16,366 nt of DNA from Gammaproteobacteria bacterium (GTDB taxonomy: Bacteria; Pseudomonadota; Gammaproteobacteria; Pseudomonadales; Porticoccaceae), in contig SBGI01000311.1 of assembly GCA_006227015.1 (NCBI GenBank), positions 1 through 16,366 on the forward strand, read 5' to 3'. The notes under the pieces were generated by a model, which was not told the DNA's origin, did no database searches, and saw nothing but the letters and a program-made list of their open reading frames with translations. The position numbers and the translations under genes are program-made. Positions 1 to 7,594 of the stretch are shown here, piece after piece. The stretch's first letter is position 1, and each line of letters starts with the position of its first letter.

Positions 1-13
1 CGCTCAATGCGAA

Positions 14-1339
14 TTACTCGGGATAAGTCCAATTTATCGTCACACCGTTCTGATCAGGCTCTGCCTCAAAGCCCTCACAAACCCACAGGTCAGCCACCGC
101 CGCCAGTTCGCCGTTCAAATAAATCAAGGGCACTCGGTCTCGCAGCCATGGCTCGAGGCCGTACTCCTGAAACAGAATTTTTAATGTGTTGGAGCCTTTA
201 CGACCTTGCGGTTTACATCGTTCACCACCCTGACGAAACTGAATCTCCAGCTCAGCATTATTCGGGATATACAAACCTTCCCCTGACACTTCAGTACCGG
301 AAAGGCAGCTGCTGTCTGGCAACAACAGTGGGCTGTTAATAAGCCAGAATAATGGGCTGTCAGGTTCTTCCTGATCAAACCACGCGGGTAACAGGTACAA
401 CCTGCGCTGATAACGACGCAGTTGCGCATCCCCCCATGCAACTTTTGGGGAAGCGTCGATTCTGGCGGGCAATAACTCCATCCTCAGCGCGTCAATAACC
501 TGACTGCCGGGCCGGGAAAAATCGTGCAGTGCCGACCAATATCGAATCAGATTCCCCTGCCTCAGGGTATCAAGGGCCTGAAATGAATCGATACAGACGC
601 TCCAGCCCAGTCGCTCCGATCGCTCCCCGACCATCAGCAAATCCTGAATAGCCAGCTCATCTGCCAATTGCTGATTGTCACGGCAGAGTGCTGCACTGGT
701 CGCTATGCGGGCTGTGTAGTCAGGCCAACGGCGGGCTAGTTCGGGGATCACTTGGTGACGAAGATAATTGCGATCATATTCCAGTTCCCGGTTGCTCTCG
801 TCCTCAATCCAGGACAGACCTTCTGCATCCGCATAGTCCTGTAACTCAAGCCGTGAATACGCCAACAGTGGGCGCAACAACTCGCCCCTCCCCAGTGGCC
901 GACTAACCGGGATTCCACTAAGCCCGAGAGGCCCACTGCCACGCAACAGACGAAACAGTACGGTTTCTGCCTGATCATCGGCGTGGTGTGCCAGCAACAA
1001 AAGTCCGCCATGTTTCAGGTGGTGCTCAAAAACCTGGTAACGGGCATCTCTGGCAGCAGCTTCCAGCCCTTGCCCGCCCAATTCGAACTCAACTGATTCA
1101 TTGATCAGCTCTACACCCAGGTCCTTGCATACCTGCTGGCAATGTTGCTGCCAGCTGTCTGCATGCTGCGATAACTGATGATTAATATGGATGGCTGTCA
1201 CACCCTCTGCTCCAAGCAGCCTCACCATGCTGTGAAGCAGCACGTGAGAGTCAAGGCCGCCGCTGTATGCAACGTAGCAATGACTGGCCTGTTGCAGCTT
1301 AGGCAGAAAGCTTAATAATTGGTCCGGGGTATACGTCAT
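14..1339 (-). CDS. tilS: tRNA(Ile)-lysidine synthetase TilS
   Basis: TilS ligates lysine to C34 of the CAU-anticodon tRNA-Ile with ATP, converting it to read AUA; it is a cytoplasmic and usually essential enzyme. The 441-aa product has the N-type ATP pyrophosphatase P-loop SGGLDS at residues 26-31 and the family signature HHADDQAETVLFRLLRGSG near 118-136. The C-terminal tRNA-binding region is also present, including GGERCKPQGRKGS and later LADLW-like residues. Length is close to E. coli TilS (432 aa), and the gene is complete, ending in TAA at 14-16. The start ATG at 1337-1339 has only a weak Shine-Dalgarno (GAGA). In many gammaproteobacteria tilS lies directly downstream of accA; here an oppositely oriented gene sits between them, so tilS must use its own promoter in 1340-1631. 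Identity is certain. Confidence 0.97.
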   Translation of the reverse strand: MTYTPDQLLSFLPKLQQASHCYVAYSGGLDSHVLLHSMVRLLGAEGVTAIHINHQLSQHADSWQQHCQQVCKDLGVELINESVEFELGGQGLEAAARDARYQVFEHHLKHGGLLLLAHHADDQAETVLFRLLRGSGPLGLSGIPVSRPLGRGELLRPLLAYSRLELQDYADAEGLSWIEDESNRELEYDRNYLRHQVIPELARRWPDYTARIATSAALCRDNQQLADELAIQDLLMVGERSERLGWSVCIDSFQALDTLRQGNLIRYWSALHDFSRPGSQVIDALRMELLPARIDASPKVAWGDAQLRRYQRRLYLLPAWFDQEEPDSPLFWLINSPLLLPDSSCLSGTEVSGEGLYIPNNAELEIQFRQGGERCKPQGRKGSNTLKILFQEYGLEPWLRDRVPLIYLNGELAAVADLWVCEGFEAEPDQNGVTINWTYPE

Positions 1340-1367
1340 AGTCTCAAAAACTGATTAGTGGCAGTAA

Positions 1368-1373
1368 GGTATA
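1368..1373 (-). promoter_or_regulatory. Possible -10 box for tilS
   Basis: On the minus strand TATACC lies about 30 nt upstream of the tilS ATG. Only poor -35 matches lie upstream (TTCTTG at 18 nt, or TTGTTA at 15 nt). Some promoter must exist in this gap, because the gene upstream of tilS runs the other way; this hexamer is merely the best candidate I can see. Confidence 0.25.
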
Positions 1374-1502
1374 TCTTGCCCGCTGCAATAACAAGAAGGC
1401 CCGCTGACAACTAGGCCCAAAACCTTCTGACAGCAGTCATTGCCCTGCATAAAGAGCACCTCAAATCCGAGCGGTCTTAAGTACAGACAAACAGTCGCTT
1501 TT

Positions 1503-1518
1503 TGTGACGTAATTGACA
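1503..1518 (+). promoter_or_regulatory. CRP/Vfr-like site upstream of the GAF gene
   Basis: TGTGA (1503-1507), a 6-nt spacer, then TGACA (1514-1518). This matches the CRP-family consensus TGTGA-N6-TCACA at 9 of 10 half-site positions and is flanked by T-rich sequence on both sides. It lies about 115 nt upstream of the GAF gene start and about 165 nt from tilS. The TTGACA at 1513-1518 also resembles a sigma-70 -35 box, but no good -10 lies 16-18 nt downstream of it. The match may be chance. Confidence 0.35.
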
Positions 1519-1523
1519 TTTTG

Positions 1524-1550
1524 GTGTCTATACTTTTAGGTATCGGACAC
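1524..1550. promoter_or_regulatory. Imperfect inverted repeat over a TATACT hexamer
   Basis: GTGTC-T-ATAC (1524-1533) and GTAT-CG-GACAC (1540-1550) form an interrupted inverted repeat around a 6-nt TTTTAG loop. TATACT, a good -10-like hexamer at 1529-1534, lies inside it. It could be an operator for a dimeric regulator or an RNA stem-loop in a leader. There is no recognisable -35 at 17 nt, so promoter assignment is weak. Confidence 0.3.
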
Positions 1551-1594
1551 GGCGGGAGAATGATCGGTCAATTAATAATTAAAGGTGATTGCCG

Positions 1595-1654
1595 ATGAAT
1601 AGAATAATGGTAGTGATACCCGGAGGTATCGATGTCCATGAACAAGCCCGGTGA
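1595..1654 (+). CDS. Possible 19-codon upstream ORF overlapping the GAF gene
   Basis: An ATG at 1595-1597 follows AGGTGA (1583-1588) at 6-nt spacing and opens a short frame, MNRIMVVIPGGIDVHEQAR, ending in TGA at 1652-1654. It is in the +1 frame relative to the GAF gene that starts at 1632, so the two overlap by 23 nt. The GAF gene's own GGAGG lies inside the small ORF. This is the arrangement expected of a leader peptide with translational coupling, but it resembles no protein I know and could be fortuitous. Confidence 0.25.
   Translation: MNRIMVVIPGGIDVHEQAR
1622..1626 (+). promoter_or_regulatory. Shine-Dalgarno fixing the GAF gene start
   Basis: GGAGG ends 5 nt before the ATG at 1632, which supports that start. 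The second ATG at 1638, two codons in, would leave 11 nt and is less likely. An in-frame TGA at 1614-1616 excludes any longer product. Confidence 0.6.
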
Positions 1655-2951
1655 CGTCAAAGACGAAGCACCGACGAAAGGCGCTTTAACCCTGGATGCG
1701 CTCCAGGAGGAAAATGACTTTTACCGGGGCAAAGGCGGAATCAGTGAAGAAAACCGCACGTACGGTTTTAAGCCCGCTTTTTATGACATGGAAAGCGGTG
1801 TGGTTTACGCATCAAAATTTAACAACGGTCACGAAGCCCCCATGCATGTGCTGGACGGCCTTCCCGATGATGTGGTTGCCACACGTCTGAGCGATGGCAA
1901 GGTTACGGCAGTTCGGCCCGGCATTATTTCCGGGTTTATGCAGCGGGGACATTTTTATACCCGCGAACAGGCCGCCCTCGCCACAACACAGTTGCGCGAC
2001 CGCACCCAGATGCTTAGCAACCCCCAGCAGCACAATCAATTGCTTGGCGCTTGGGAGAAGTTTCTTGTTGATGAGGATTATCCCGGGGATTTGATACGCC
2101 CGGTGGTGGGTGATTCCTGGCGACGTTGCTATCAGTCACAGACAGATCCCGAATTACAATTTGCACCTATCATTTCCGATACCGATCAGCTAGACCAGCG
2201 GCGTTCACTTCAGGCTGATCTGATGAAAGCTGCCAATCCTATCTTGCAGCGTGCTTCTCAGGTACTGTTTCGCACCGACAGCCTGATTCTACTCGCCGAC
2301 GCCGAAGGCTTGATTCTCGACGTTAAAGCCGATGACAACGTACTGAGCCAGGCCAGCGATATCAACCTGATTCAGGGCGGTGTCTGGGATGAAAAAACGG
2401 CAGGCACCAACGCCATCGGTACCGCACTGGCAGCCGCGGAGCCTGTACAGCTGTATGGTGCCGAGCACTTCTGTGCGGGCATTAAACACTGGACCTGTTC
2501 TGCCGATGTCATCCGCGACCCACACGATGGCAAGGTGCTGGGTGCAGTTGACTTATCCGGCCTCACAGACACCTACCAAAGCAATGCCCTGGATTTTGCC
2601 ATCATGGCGGCACGGTTGATTGAGTCCAACCTGGCAAAAGATTATTTCTATTCCCGACAACAGGTGATTGAGGCGACACGATCCATGTTCGAGGGGTGGA
2701 AAACAGAAGGACTTCTGGCTTTTGATCTGCGTGGCAGGCTGGTCAGGGCCAACCAACATGCCCACCAGACACTGAAACAGCTTGGGGCAGACTTGGTAAT
2801 TAGTCCCCAATGCCGTCTTCCTGCGCTGGATGTCGGCTTACCCCTGGCAGAAGCCAACGCCCCTGCCTGGTTACAGAAACAGCTCACCCTGCCAATCGAG
2901 TTGAAAAACAGGCGAGTGGGAACATTAGTGGTGTTATCCGCCCAGCATTAG
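1632..2951 (+). CDS. AcoR/DhaR-type GAF protein lacking an output domain
   Basis: A 439-aa soluble protein. Residues about 44-116 form a compact module (FKPAFYDMESG, HEAPMHVLDGLPDD, ISGFMQRGHFYTREQAA) that I cannot assign to a named family. Residues about 155-335 match the N-terminal sensor half of AcoR/DhaR regulators: a DSWRRC motif at 161-166, GTNAIGTAL at 259-267, EHFCAGIKHWTCSADVIRDP around 278-297 and LGAVDLSG at 303-310. Residues about 350-437 look like a PAS-like domain (GLLAFDLRGRLVRAN). Normal family members continue into a sigma-54 AAA+ domain (GAFTGA) and a Fis-type helix-turn-helix, or at least the latter. Here the frame ends at TAG with neither, and no transmembrane segment is visible. 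It is probably a ligand- or redox-sensing partner protein, but its target is unknown. It is oriented against all its neighbours and converges on accA with 22 nt between them. Confidence 0.8.
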   Translation: MSMNKPGDVKDEAPTKGALTLDALQEENDFYRGKGGISEENRTYGFKPAFYDMESGVVYASKFNNGHEAPMHVLDGLPDDVVATRLSDGKVTAVRPGIISGFMQRGHFYTREQAALATTQLRDRTQMLSNPQQHNQLLGAWEKFLVDEDYPGDLIRPVVGDSWRRCYQSQTDPELQFAPIISDTDQLDQRRSLQADLMKAANPILQRASQVLFRTDSLILLADAEGLILDVKADDNVLSQASDINLIQGGVWDEKTAGTNAIGTALAAAEPVQLYGAEHFCAGIKHWTCSADVIRDPHDGKVLGAVDLSGLTDTYQSNALDFAIMAARLIESNLAKDYFYSRQQVIEATRSMFEGWKTEGLLAFDLRGRLVRANQHAHQTLKQLGADLVISPQCRLPALDVGLPLAEANAPAWLQKQLTLPIELKNRRVGTLVVLSAQH

Positions 2952-2973
2952 CGGGCAGCATGAGGTGAACACC

Positions 2974-3924
2974 CTAGGCGTTGCCGTAATCCATTAAGCG
3001 CTGATAGCGCTTTTCCAGCAATTCATCAATCGGCACAGACTGCAACTGATCCAGCTGAGCTGAGAGTCGTTCCCGCAACGTGGCAGACATCGCTTCAATA
3101 TCCCGATGGGCACCACCGAGTGGCTCAGGGATGGTTTCATCAACAATACCCAGATCTTGAAGTACTGAGGAGGTAACACCCATCGCTTCAGCAGCGTCCG
3201 GAGCCTTTTCTGTGGTCTTCCAGATAATGTTTGCACAGCCCTCAGGTGATATCACAAAGTAGGTGGCATATTGCAGCATGTTGAGATAATCGCCGACACC
3301 GATGGCAAGCGCGCCTCCAGAACTGCCCTCACCAATTACCGTGCAGATAATGGGCGTCTTTAATCGCGACATCACAGCAAGATTCTGGGCGATAGCTTCA
3401 CTGATGCCACGTTCTTCTGAATCTATACCCGGATAGGCTCCGGGTGTGTCTATAAGCGTCAACACCGGCATTTTGAAGCGTTCAGCCATTTTCATCAGTC
3501 GCATGGCCTTGCGGTAACCTTCTGGCTTGGGCATACCAAAATTGCGGTAAACCTTATCGGTGACACCACGACCTTTTTCCTCGCAGATAACCATCACGGG
3601 CTTTCCATTGAGGCGAGCTACACCGCCGACGATAGCCTTGTCATCGCCAAAGTGACGATCGCCGTGCAGCTCTTCAAAGTCGGTGAATACCCGCTCAATG
3701 TAGTCCATTGAATAGGGACGTTGTGGGTGACGAGCCACCTGTACAATCTGCCAGGAAGACAGGTCAGCATAAATCTTTTGCGTCAGCTTCTGACTTTTAT
3801 CCCTTAGCTTTGCCACTTCATCGGTAATATTCACTTCATTGTCATTACCGACCAGTTGCAGCTCTTCGATTTTAGCTTCGAGCTCTGCAATGGGTTGCTC
3901 AAAATCGAGATAATTCAGATTCAT
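2974..3924 (-). CDS. accA: Acetyl-CoA carboxylase carboxyltransferase subunit alpha
   Basis: AccA with AccD forms the carboxyltransferase that moves CO2 from biotinylated AccB to acetyl-CoA, giving malonyl-CoA, the committed step of fatty acid synthesis. The 316-aa product is near E. coli length (319) and begins [20 protein letters not shown], almost the E. coli N-terminus. Further family blocks are [69 protein letters not shown] and [10 protein letters not shown], ending [10 protein letters not shown]. The ATG at 3922-3924 is fixed by this homology but has no good Shine-Dalgarno next to it; the strong GGAGGAG upstream serves a three-codon frame instead. It follows dnaE by 92 nt, as in many gammaproteobacteria, and converges with the GAF gene with no obvious terminator between. 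Confidence 0.98.
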   Translation of the reverse strand: MNLNYLDFEQPIAELEAKIEELQLVGNDNEVNITDEVAKLRDKSQKLTQKIYADLSSWQIVQVARHPQRPYSMDYIERVFTDFEELHGDRHFGDDKAIVGGVARLNGKPVMVICEEKGRGVTDKVYRNFGMPKPEGYRKAMRLMKMAERFKMPVLTLIDTPGAYPGIDSEERGISEAIAQNLAVMSRLKTPIICTVIGEGSSGGALAIGVGDYLNMLQYATYFVISPEGCANIIWKTTEKAPDAAEAMGVTSSVLQDLGIVDETIPEPLGGAHRDIEAMSATLRERLSAQLDQLQSVPIDELLEKRYQRLMDYGNA

Positions 3925-3944
3925 AGGACCACTTATCCACGGGG

Positions 3945-3974
3945 TTATAAAAACATCTCTCCTCCACAGGGAGG
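3945..3974 (-). promoter_or_regulatory. accA leader: hairpin over a strong SD and a three-codon mini-ORF
   Basis: On the minus strand CCTCC-CTGT-GGAGG (3974 to 3961) can fold into a 5-bp stem with a four-base loop. Its 3' arm is part of GGAGGAG, the only strong Shine-Dalgarno before accA. Four bases after GGAGG comes ATG TTT TTA TAA (3956 to 3945), a Met-Phe-Leu mini-ORF that ends 20 nt before the accA ATG. This could modulate accA translation or be a relic; the T-run is too short and displaced for a confident terminator. Confidence 0.35.
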
Positions 3975-4016
3975 GAGGCTTAATTGTATCGACAGCGCCG
4001 GTGAATTCCTACCCGA

Positions 4017-7000
4017 TTAAAACCTTAACTGGACACCTGAATTGCCAAACAGCTCTCGCAATTTATGGAGCAAATCATCATCCGGCGCCACAGACCATTG
4101 TTCCCCCAGCGCAATTTCACCCTTGGCATCACCGGTATGATAGAGAACGCGAACCGGACAACTACCCTGCTGGTAGGGAGACATAATATCGGCCATCTGT
4201 TCAAGACAGCTGCCACTCAGCTTGTCACGGTGGATTTTAATCGCGATGCTCTTCAGATAATTGGCTCTTGCCTCAAACAGGCTACGCACGGAATCCGCCC
4301 GCATTTTTAAACCACCAGTGTAGTCATCTTCGGATATCTGGCCTTCCACCACCAGCAAGGCATCCTTGTCGATCTTATCCCGGTGTTCACGAAAGATATC
4401 TGCAAATACCGCCACTTCTATACGCGCACTGCGATCATCAAGTGTCATGACGGCCATATTGTCACCGCGCTTGGTCTTTATCACGCGCATTCCAACCACC
4501 AGGCCGGCTACCAGTTGCGGTTTCTTATCCGGCTTCAGGTCTACGATGCGGGCACCCACAAAATGTTTTAACTCATCGAGGTACTCATCTACCGGGTGGC
4601 CAGTGAGATACAGACCGAGGGTATCTTTCTCGCCTCTCAGTCGTTCCTTGGAGGTCAAACTGCGCTGTCGCTGAAATGACTGGTAACCAATTTCAGGGGC
4701 ACTTTCCCGGGGTGTCGACCCGAACAGATCCGACATGCCACAGTCAGCATTACGGGAGTGCTGTTCTGCCATTTTGACTGCTTCCTCCATTGCAGCCAGC
4801 ATGACTGATCGCCGGTAGCCAATTTCTCCTCCCGGGCCGATGGTATCCAGGGCTCCGGATCGTATCAGAGCTTCCAGGGCACGCTTATTGACCCGGTGGG
4901 CATCAACCCTTGCACAAAAATCAAACAGGTCGCTAAATGGCCCGCCCTCTTTCCGGGCTGCGATAATACTGTTCACAGGGCCCTCGCCGAGCCCCTTGAT
5001 CGCGCCCAGACCATAGATCACTTCGCCATCTGCAGACACCGTAAACATAAAATGACCACGATTGACGTCCGGAGGCAGCAGCGCCAGGTTCATGGAACGG
5101 CACTCTTCGGTCAGCGTCACAACCTTGTCGGTATTCTGCATATCTGCCGATAATACTGCCGCCATAAACTCTGCGGGATAATGCTGTTTTAACCAGGCTG
5201 TCTGGTAGGCAAGCAGTGCATAAGCAGCCGAATGCGACTTGTTAAAACCATAGCCGGCAAATTTTTCTACCAGATCAAAAATCTTGATAGCCAGGTCCGG
5301 GTCTATCCCCTGTTTTTTTGCGCCGTCTTCAAAAATTTCCCGCTGTTTGGCCATCTCTTCAGGTTTTTTCTTACCCATGGCCCGGCGCAGCATATCTGCA
5401 CCGCCGAGGGTATAACCCGCCAGTACCTGGGCAATCTGCATCACCTGCTCCTGATAGACGATCACGCCATAGGTAGGTTCCAGTACCGGCTTTAAACTTT
5501 CATGTTGAAACTTGGAATCGGGGTACGCCACTTCGGCGCGCCCATGCTTGCGGTTGATAAAATCATCCACCATACCGGACTGTAGCGGGCCCGGTCGAAA
5601 CAGCGCCACCAACGCGACGATATCCTCAAAACAGTTGGGCTCCACCCGTTTGATCAAATCCTTCATGCCGCGGGATTCCAGCTGAAACACCGCTGTGGTT
5701 TCGGCCCGCTGCATCAGGCTGTAGGTGGCGGGATCGTCCAGTGGAATGGCCTCTATCACGACCTGAGCCTCTTTCTCCTCTGCCATGCGCTCATTGACCA
5801 TCTTTACGGCCCAGTCAATGATGGTGAGGGTACGCAAGCCGAGAAAATCGAACTTCACCAGACCCGCCTGCTCAACATCGTCCTTGTCGAACTGTGTCAC
5901 CAGGCCTTCACCGCTTTCATCGCAATACAGCGGCGCAAAATCTGTGAGTGTCGTAGGGGCAATCACTACACCACCCGCGTGCTTTCCGACGTTGCGGGTG
6001 ATGCCTTCCAGCTGTAATGCCATCTCCCAGATTTCCTGGGCCTCTTCATCCGCATCGAGAAATTCTTTCAGCACCTCTTCCTGGGCAATGGCCTTCTCCA
6101 GAGTCATACCAATGTCTGGCGGGATCATTTTCGAGAGCTTGTCTGCCAGGCCATAGGATTTACCCTGCACCCTGGCAACATCCCTCACCACCGCCTTGGC
6201 AGCCATAGTGCCAAAGGTAATGATCTGGGAGACAGCATCGCGGCCATAGCGGTCGGCAACATACGAAATCACCCGATCACGGTTGTCCATGCAGAAATCA
6301 ATATCAAAATCGGGCATAGAGACCCGTTCCGGATTGAGGAAACGTTCGAACAGCAAGTCATATTCCAGCGGATCCAGATCCGTAATACCCAGCGCATAGG
6401 CAACCAGGGAACCCGCACCTGAACCCCGACCGGGGCCAACGGGAATATCGTTATTTTTGGCCCAGCGGATAAAGTCCATCACGATAAGAAAGTATCCGGG
6501 GAAGCCCATCTGGATAATGATATCCAGCTCAAAACGCAGTCGATCCAGGTATGTCTGACGTTGTTGCTTGTAGTCCTCGGCGGTATCGTCGAGCAAAATT
6601 GCCAGGCGCTCATCCAGGCCTTCCCAGGACACCTTTTCAAAATAACTGTCGGTGGTCATGCCCTCGGGGATCGGATACTCGGGTAGGAAATATTCCCCCA
6701 ACTTGAGATCCAGGTTACAGCGCCGGGCGATTTCCACCGAGTTTTCCAGCGCCTCGGGAATATCACTGAACAGCTCCAGCATTTCCTCTGCTGAACGCAG
6801 GTATTGCTGATCGCTATAACGTCGCTCCCTGCGGGGATCATCCAGCACCCTCCCCTCACCAATGCAAACCCTGGCCTCATGAGCCTCAAATTGCTCGGCA
6901 TTGAGAAAGCGAACATCATTGGTGGCGACCACGGGGCAGTCAGTGTCAGCGGCCATAGAAACCGCTCTGTGAATATAGTTTTCTTCGCCCACTCTACCTG

Positions 7001-7511
7001 TGCGAGTCAGCTCAAGATAAAACCGACCCGGAAAATCAAGCTGCCACTCCGACAACAGTTTTTCTGCCAAGGACTTTTTATCGCCCGACAGCGCCTGTCC
7101 GACATCACTGAATCGCCCGGCGAGTATAATCAGACCCTCAGCCGCATCACTGATCCAGGAGCGGCGTATAAAGGGCTTTCCTTGAATCTGCCCTTCCTGG
7201 TAAGCCCGGGATATGAGGTTTGTAAGATTGCGGTAACCCTGCTGATTCAGCACCAGAAAGGTGACGTTGAATGTGCTGTCATCCGGAAGATCACCAGCAA
7301 CGTCAATATCGGCGCCACAGATTGGCTTAACGCCTGCAGCCTGTGCAGACTTATAAAACTTCACCAGACCGTAAAAATTGCATACGTCCGTTAGCGCCAC
7401 CGCCGGCATCGCCATTTCAGAGACAGCTTTGACCAACGGTTTAAGGCGCACAATGCCATCGACCAGTGAATATTCACTGTGCACACGCAGGTGAACAAAA
7501 GATGGTGTCAT
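4017..7511 (-). CDS. dnaE: DNA polymerase III subunit alpha
   Basis: This is the C-family replicative polymerase, catalytic subunit of the Pol III core. The product is 1164 aa (E. coli 1160). The N-terminal PHP domain starts FVHLRVHSEYSLVDG. The polymerase palm has GPGRGSGAGSLVAYALGITDLDP near 359-381 and the catalytic aspartates D401 and D403 in PDFDIDF. The third, D555, lies in VKFDFLGL. All three fall at the same numbers as in E. coli. A helix-hairpin-helix region follows (IYGLGAIKGLGEGPV, about 832-846). GMSDLFG at 925-931 fits the internal beta-clamp binding motif, and an OB fold runs roughly from 990 to 1080 (LVAGLVVGMRVIKTKRGDNM). There is no intein or frameshift. The preceding WS/DGAT gene ends 83 nt upstream; in E. 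coli rnhB directly precedes dnaE, so this neighbour is an insertion. Confidence 0.99.
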   Translation of the reverse strand: MTPSFVHLRVHSEYSLVDGIVRLKPLVKAVSEMAMPAVALTDVCNFYGLVKFYKSAQAAGVKPICGADIDVAGDLPDDSTFNVTFLVLNQQGYRNLTNLISRAYQEGQIQGKPFIRRSWISDAAEGLIILAGRFSDVGQALSGDKKSLAEKLLSEWQLDFPGRFYLELTRTGRVGEENYIHRAVSMAADTDCPVVATNDVRFLNAEQFEAHEARVCIGEGRVLDDPRRERRYSDQQYLRSAEEMLELFSDIPEALENSVEIARRCNLDLKLGEYFLPEYPIPEGMTTDSYFEKVSWEGLDERLAILLDDTAEDYKQQRQTYLDRLRFELDIIIQMGFPGYFLIVMDFIRWAKNNDIPVGPGRGSGAGSLVAYALGITDLDPLEYDLLFERFLNPERVSMPDFDIDFCMDNRDRVISYVADRYGRDAVSQIITFGTMAAKAVVRDVARVQGKSYGLADKLSKMIPPDIGMTLEKAIAQEEVLKEFLDADEEAQEIWEMALQLEGITRNVGKHAGGVVIAPTTLTDFAPLYCDESGEGLVTQFDKDDVEQAGLVKFDFLGLRTLTIIDWAVKMVNERMAEEKEAQVVIEAIPLDDPATYSLMQRAETTAVFQLESRGMKDLIKRVEPNCFEDIVALVALFRPGPLQSGMVDDFINRKHGRAEVAYPDSKFQHESLKPVLEPTYGVIVYQEQVMQIAQVLAGYTLGGADMLRRAMGKKKPEEMAKQREIFEDGAKKQGIDPDLAIKIFDLVEKFAGYGFNKSHSAAYALLAYQTAWLKQHYPAEFMAAVLSADMQNTDKVVTLTEECRSMNLALLPPDVNRGHFMFTVSADGEVIYGLGAIKGLGEGPVNSIIAARKEGGPFSDLFDFCARVDAHRVNKRALEALIRSGALDTIGPGGEIGYRRSVMLAAMEEAVKMAEQHSRNADCGMSDLFGSTPRESAPEIGYQSFQRQRSLTSKERLRGEKDTLGLYLTGHPVDEYLDELKHFVGARIVDLKPDKKPQLVAGLVVGMRVIKTKRGDNMAVMTLDDRSARIEVAVFADIFREHRDKIDKDALLVVEGQISEDDYTGGLKMRADSVRSLFEARANYLKSIAIKIHRDKLSGSCLEQMADIMSPYQQGSCPVRVLYHTGDAKGEIALGEQWSVAPDDDLLHKLRELFGNSGVQLRF

Positions 7512-7594
7512 AGAGCTCTACAATACTTGAGTGGGGAAAAGATCATTGCTGACATACAAACAATAACGTCCGAATCCGCCTATTCCGCCAATGG

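Noticed and set aside
1359..1380. Possible sigma-54 promoter (TGGC...TTGC)
   Set aside because: The GG-to-GC distance is 16 nt rather than 10, so it does not fit the consensus.
1513..1534. TTGACA plus TATACT as a sigma-70 promoter
   Set aside because: The spacer is only 10 nt, far too short; TTGACA is better explained as part of the CRP-like site.
2952..2973. Bidirectional terminator between the GAF gene and accA
   Set aside because: The 22-nt gap holds no stem-loop with T-runs.
6804..7394. 196-aa open frame antisense to dnaE
   Set aside because: It lies wholly inside the PHP-domain coding part of dnaE, has no recognisable domain, and reflects the codon use of the real gene.
4017..7511. 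Intein or split gene in dnaE
   Set aside because: The length is normal at 1164 aa and all catalytic blocks are continuous at E. coli numbering.
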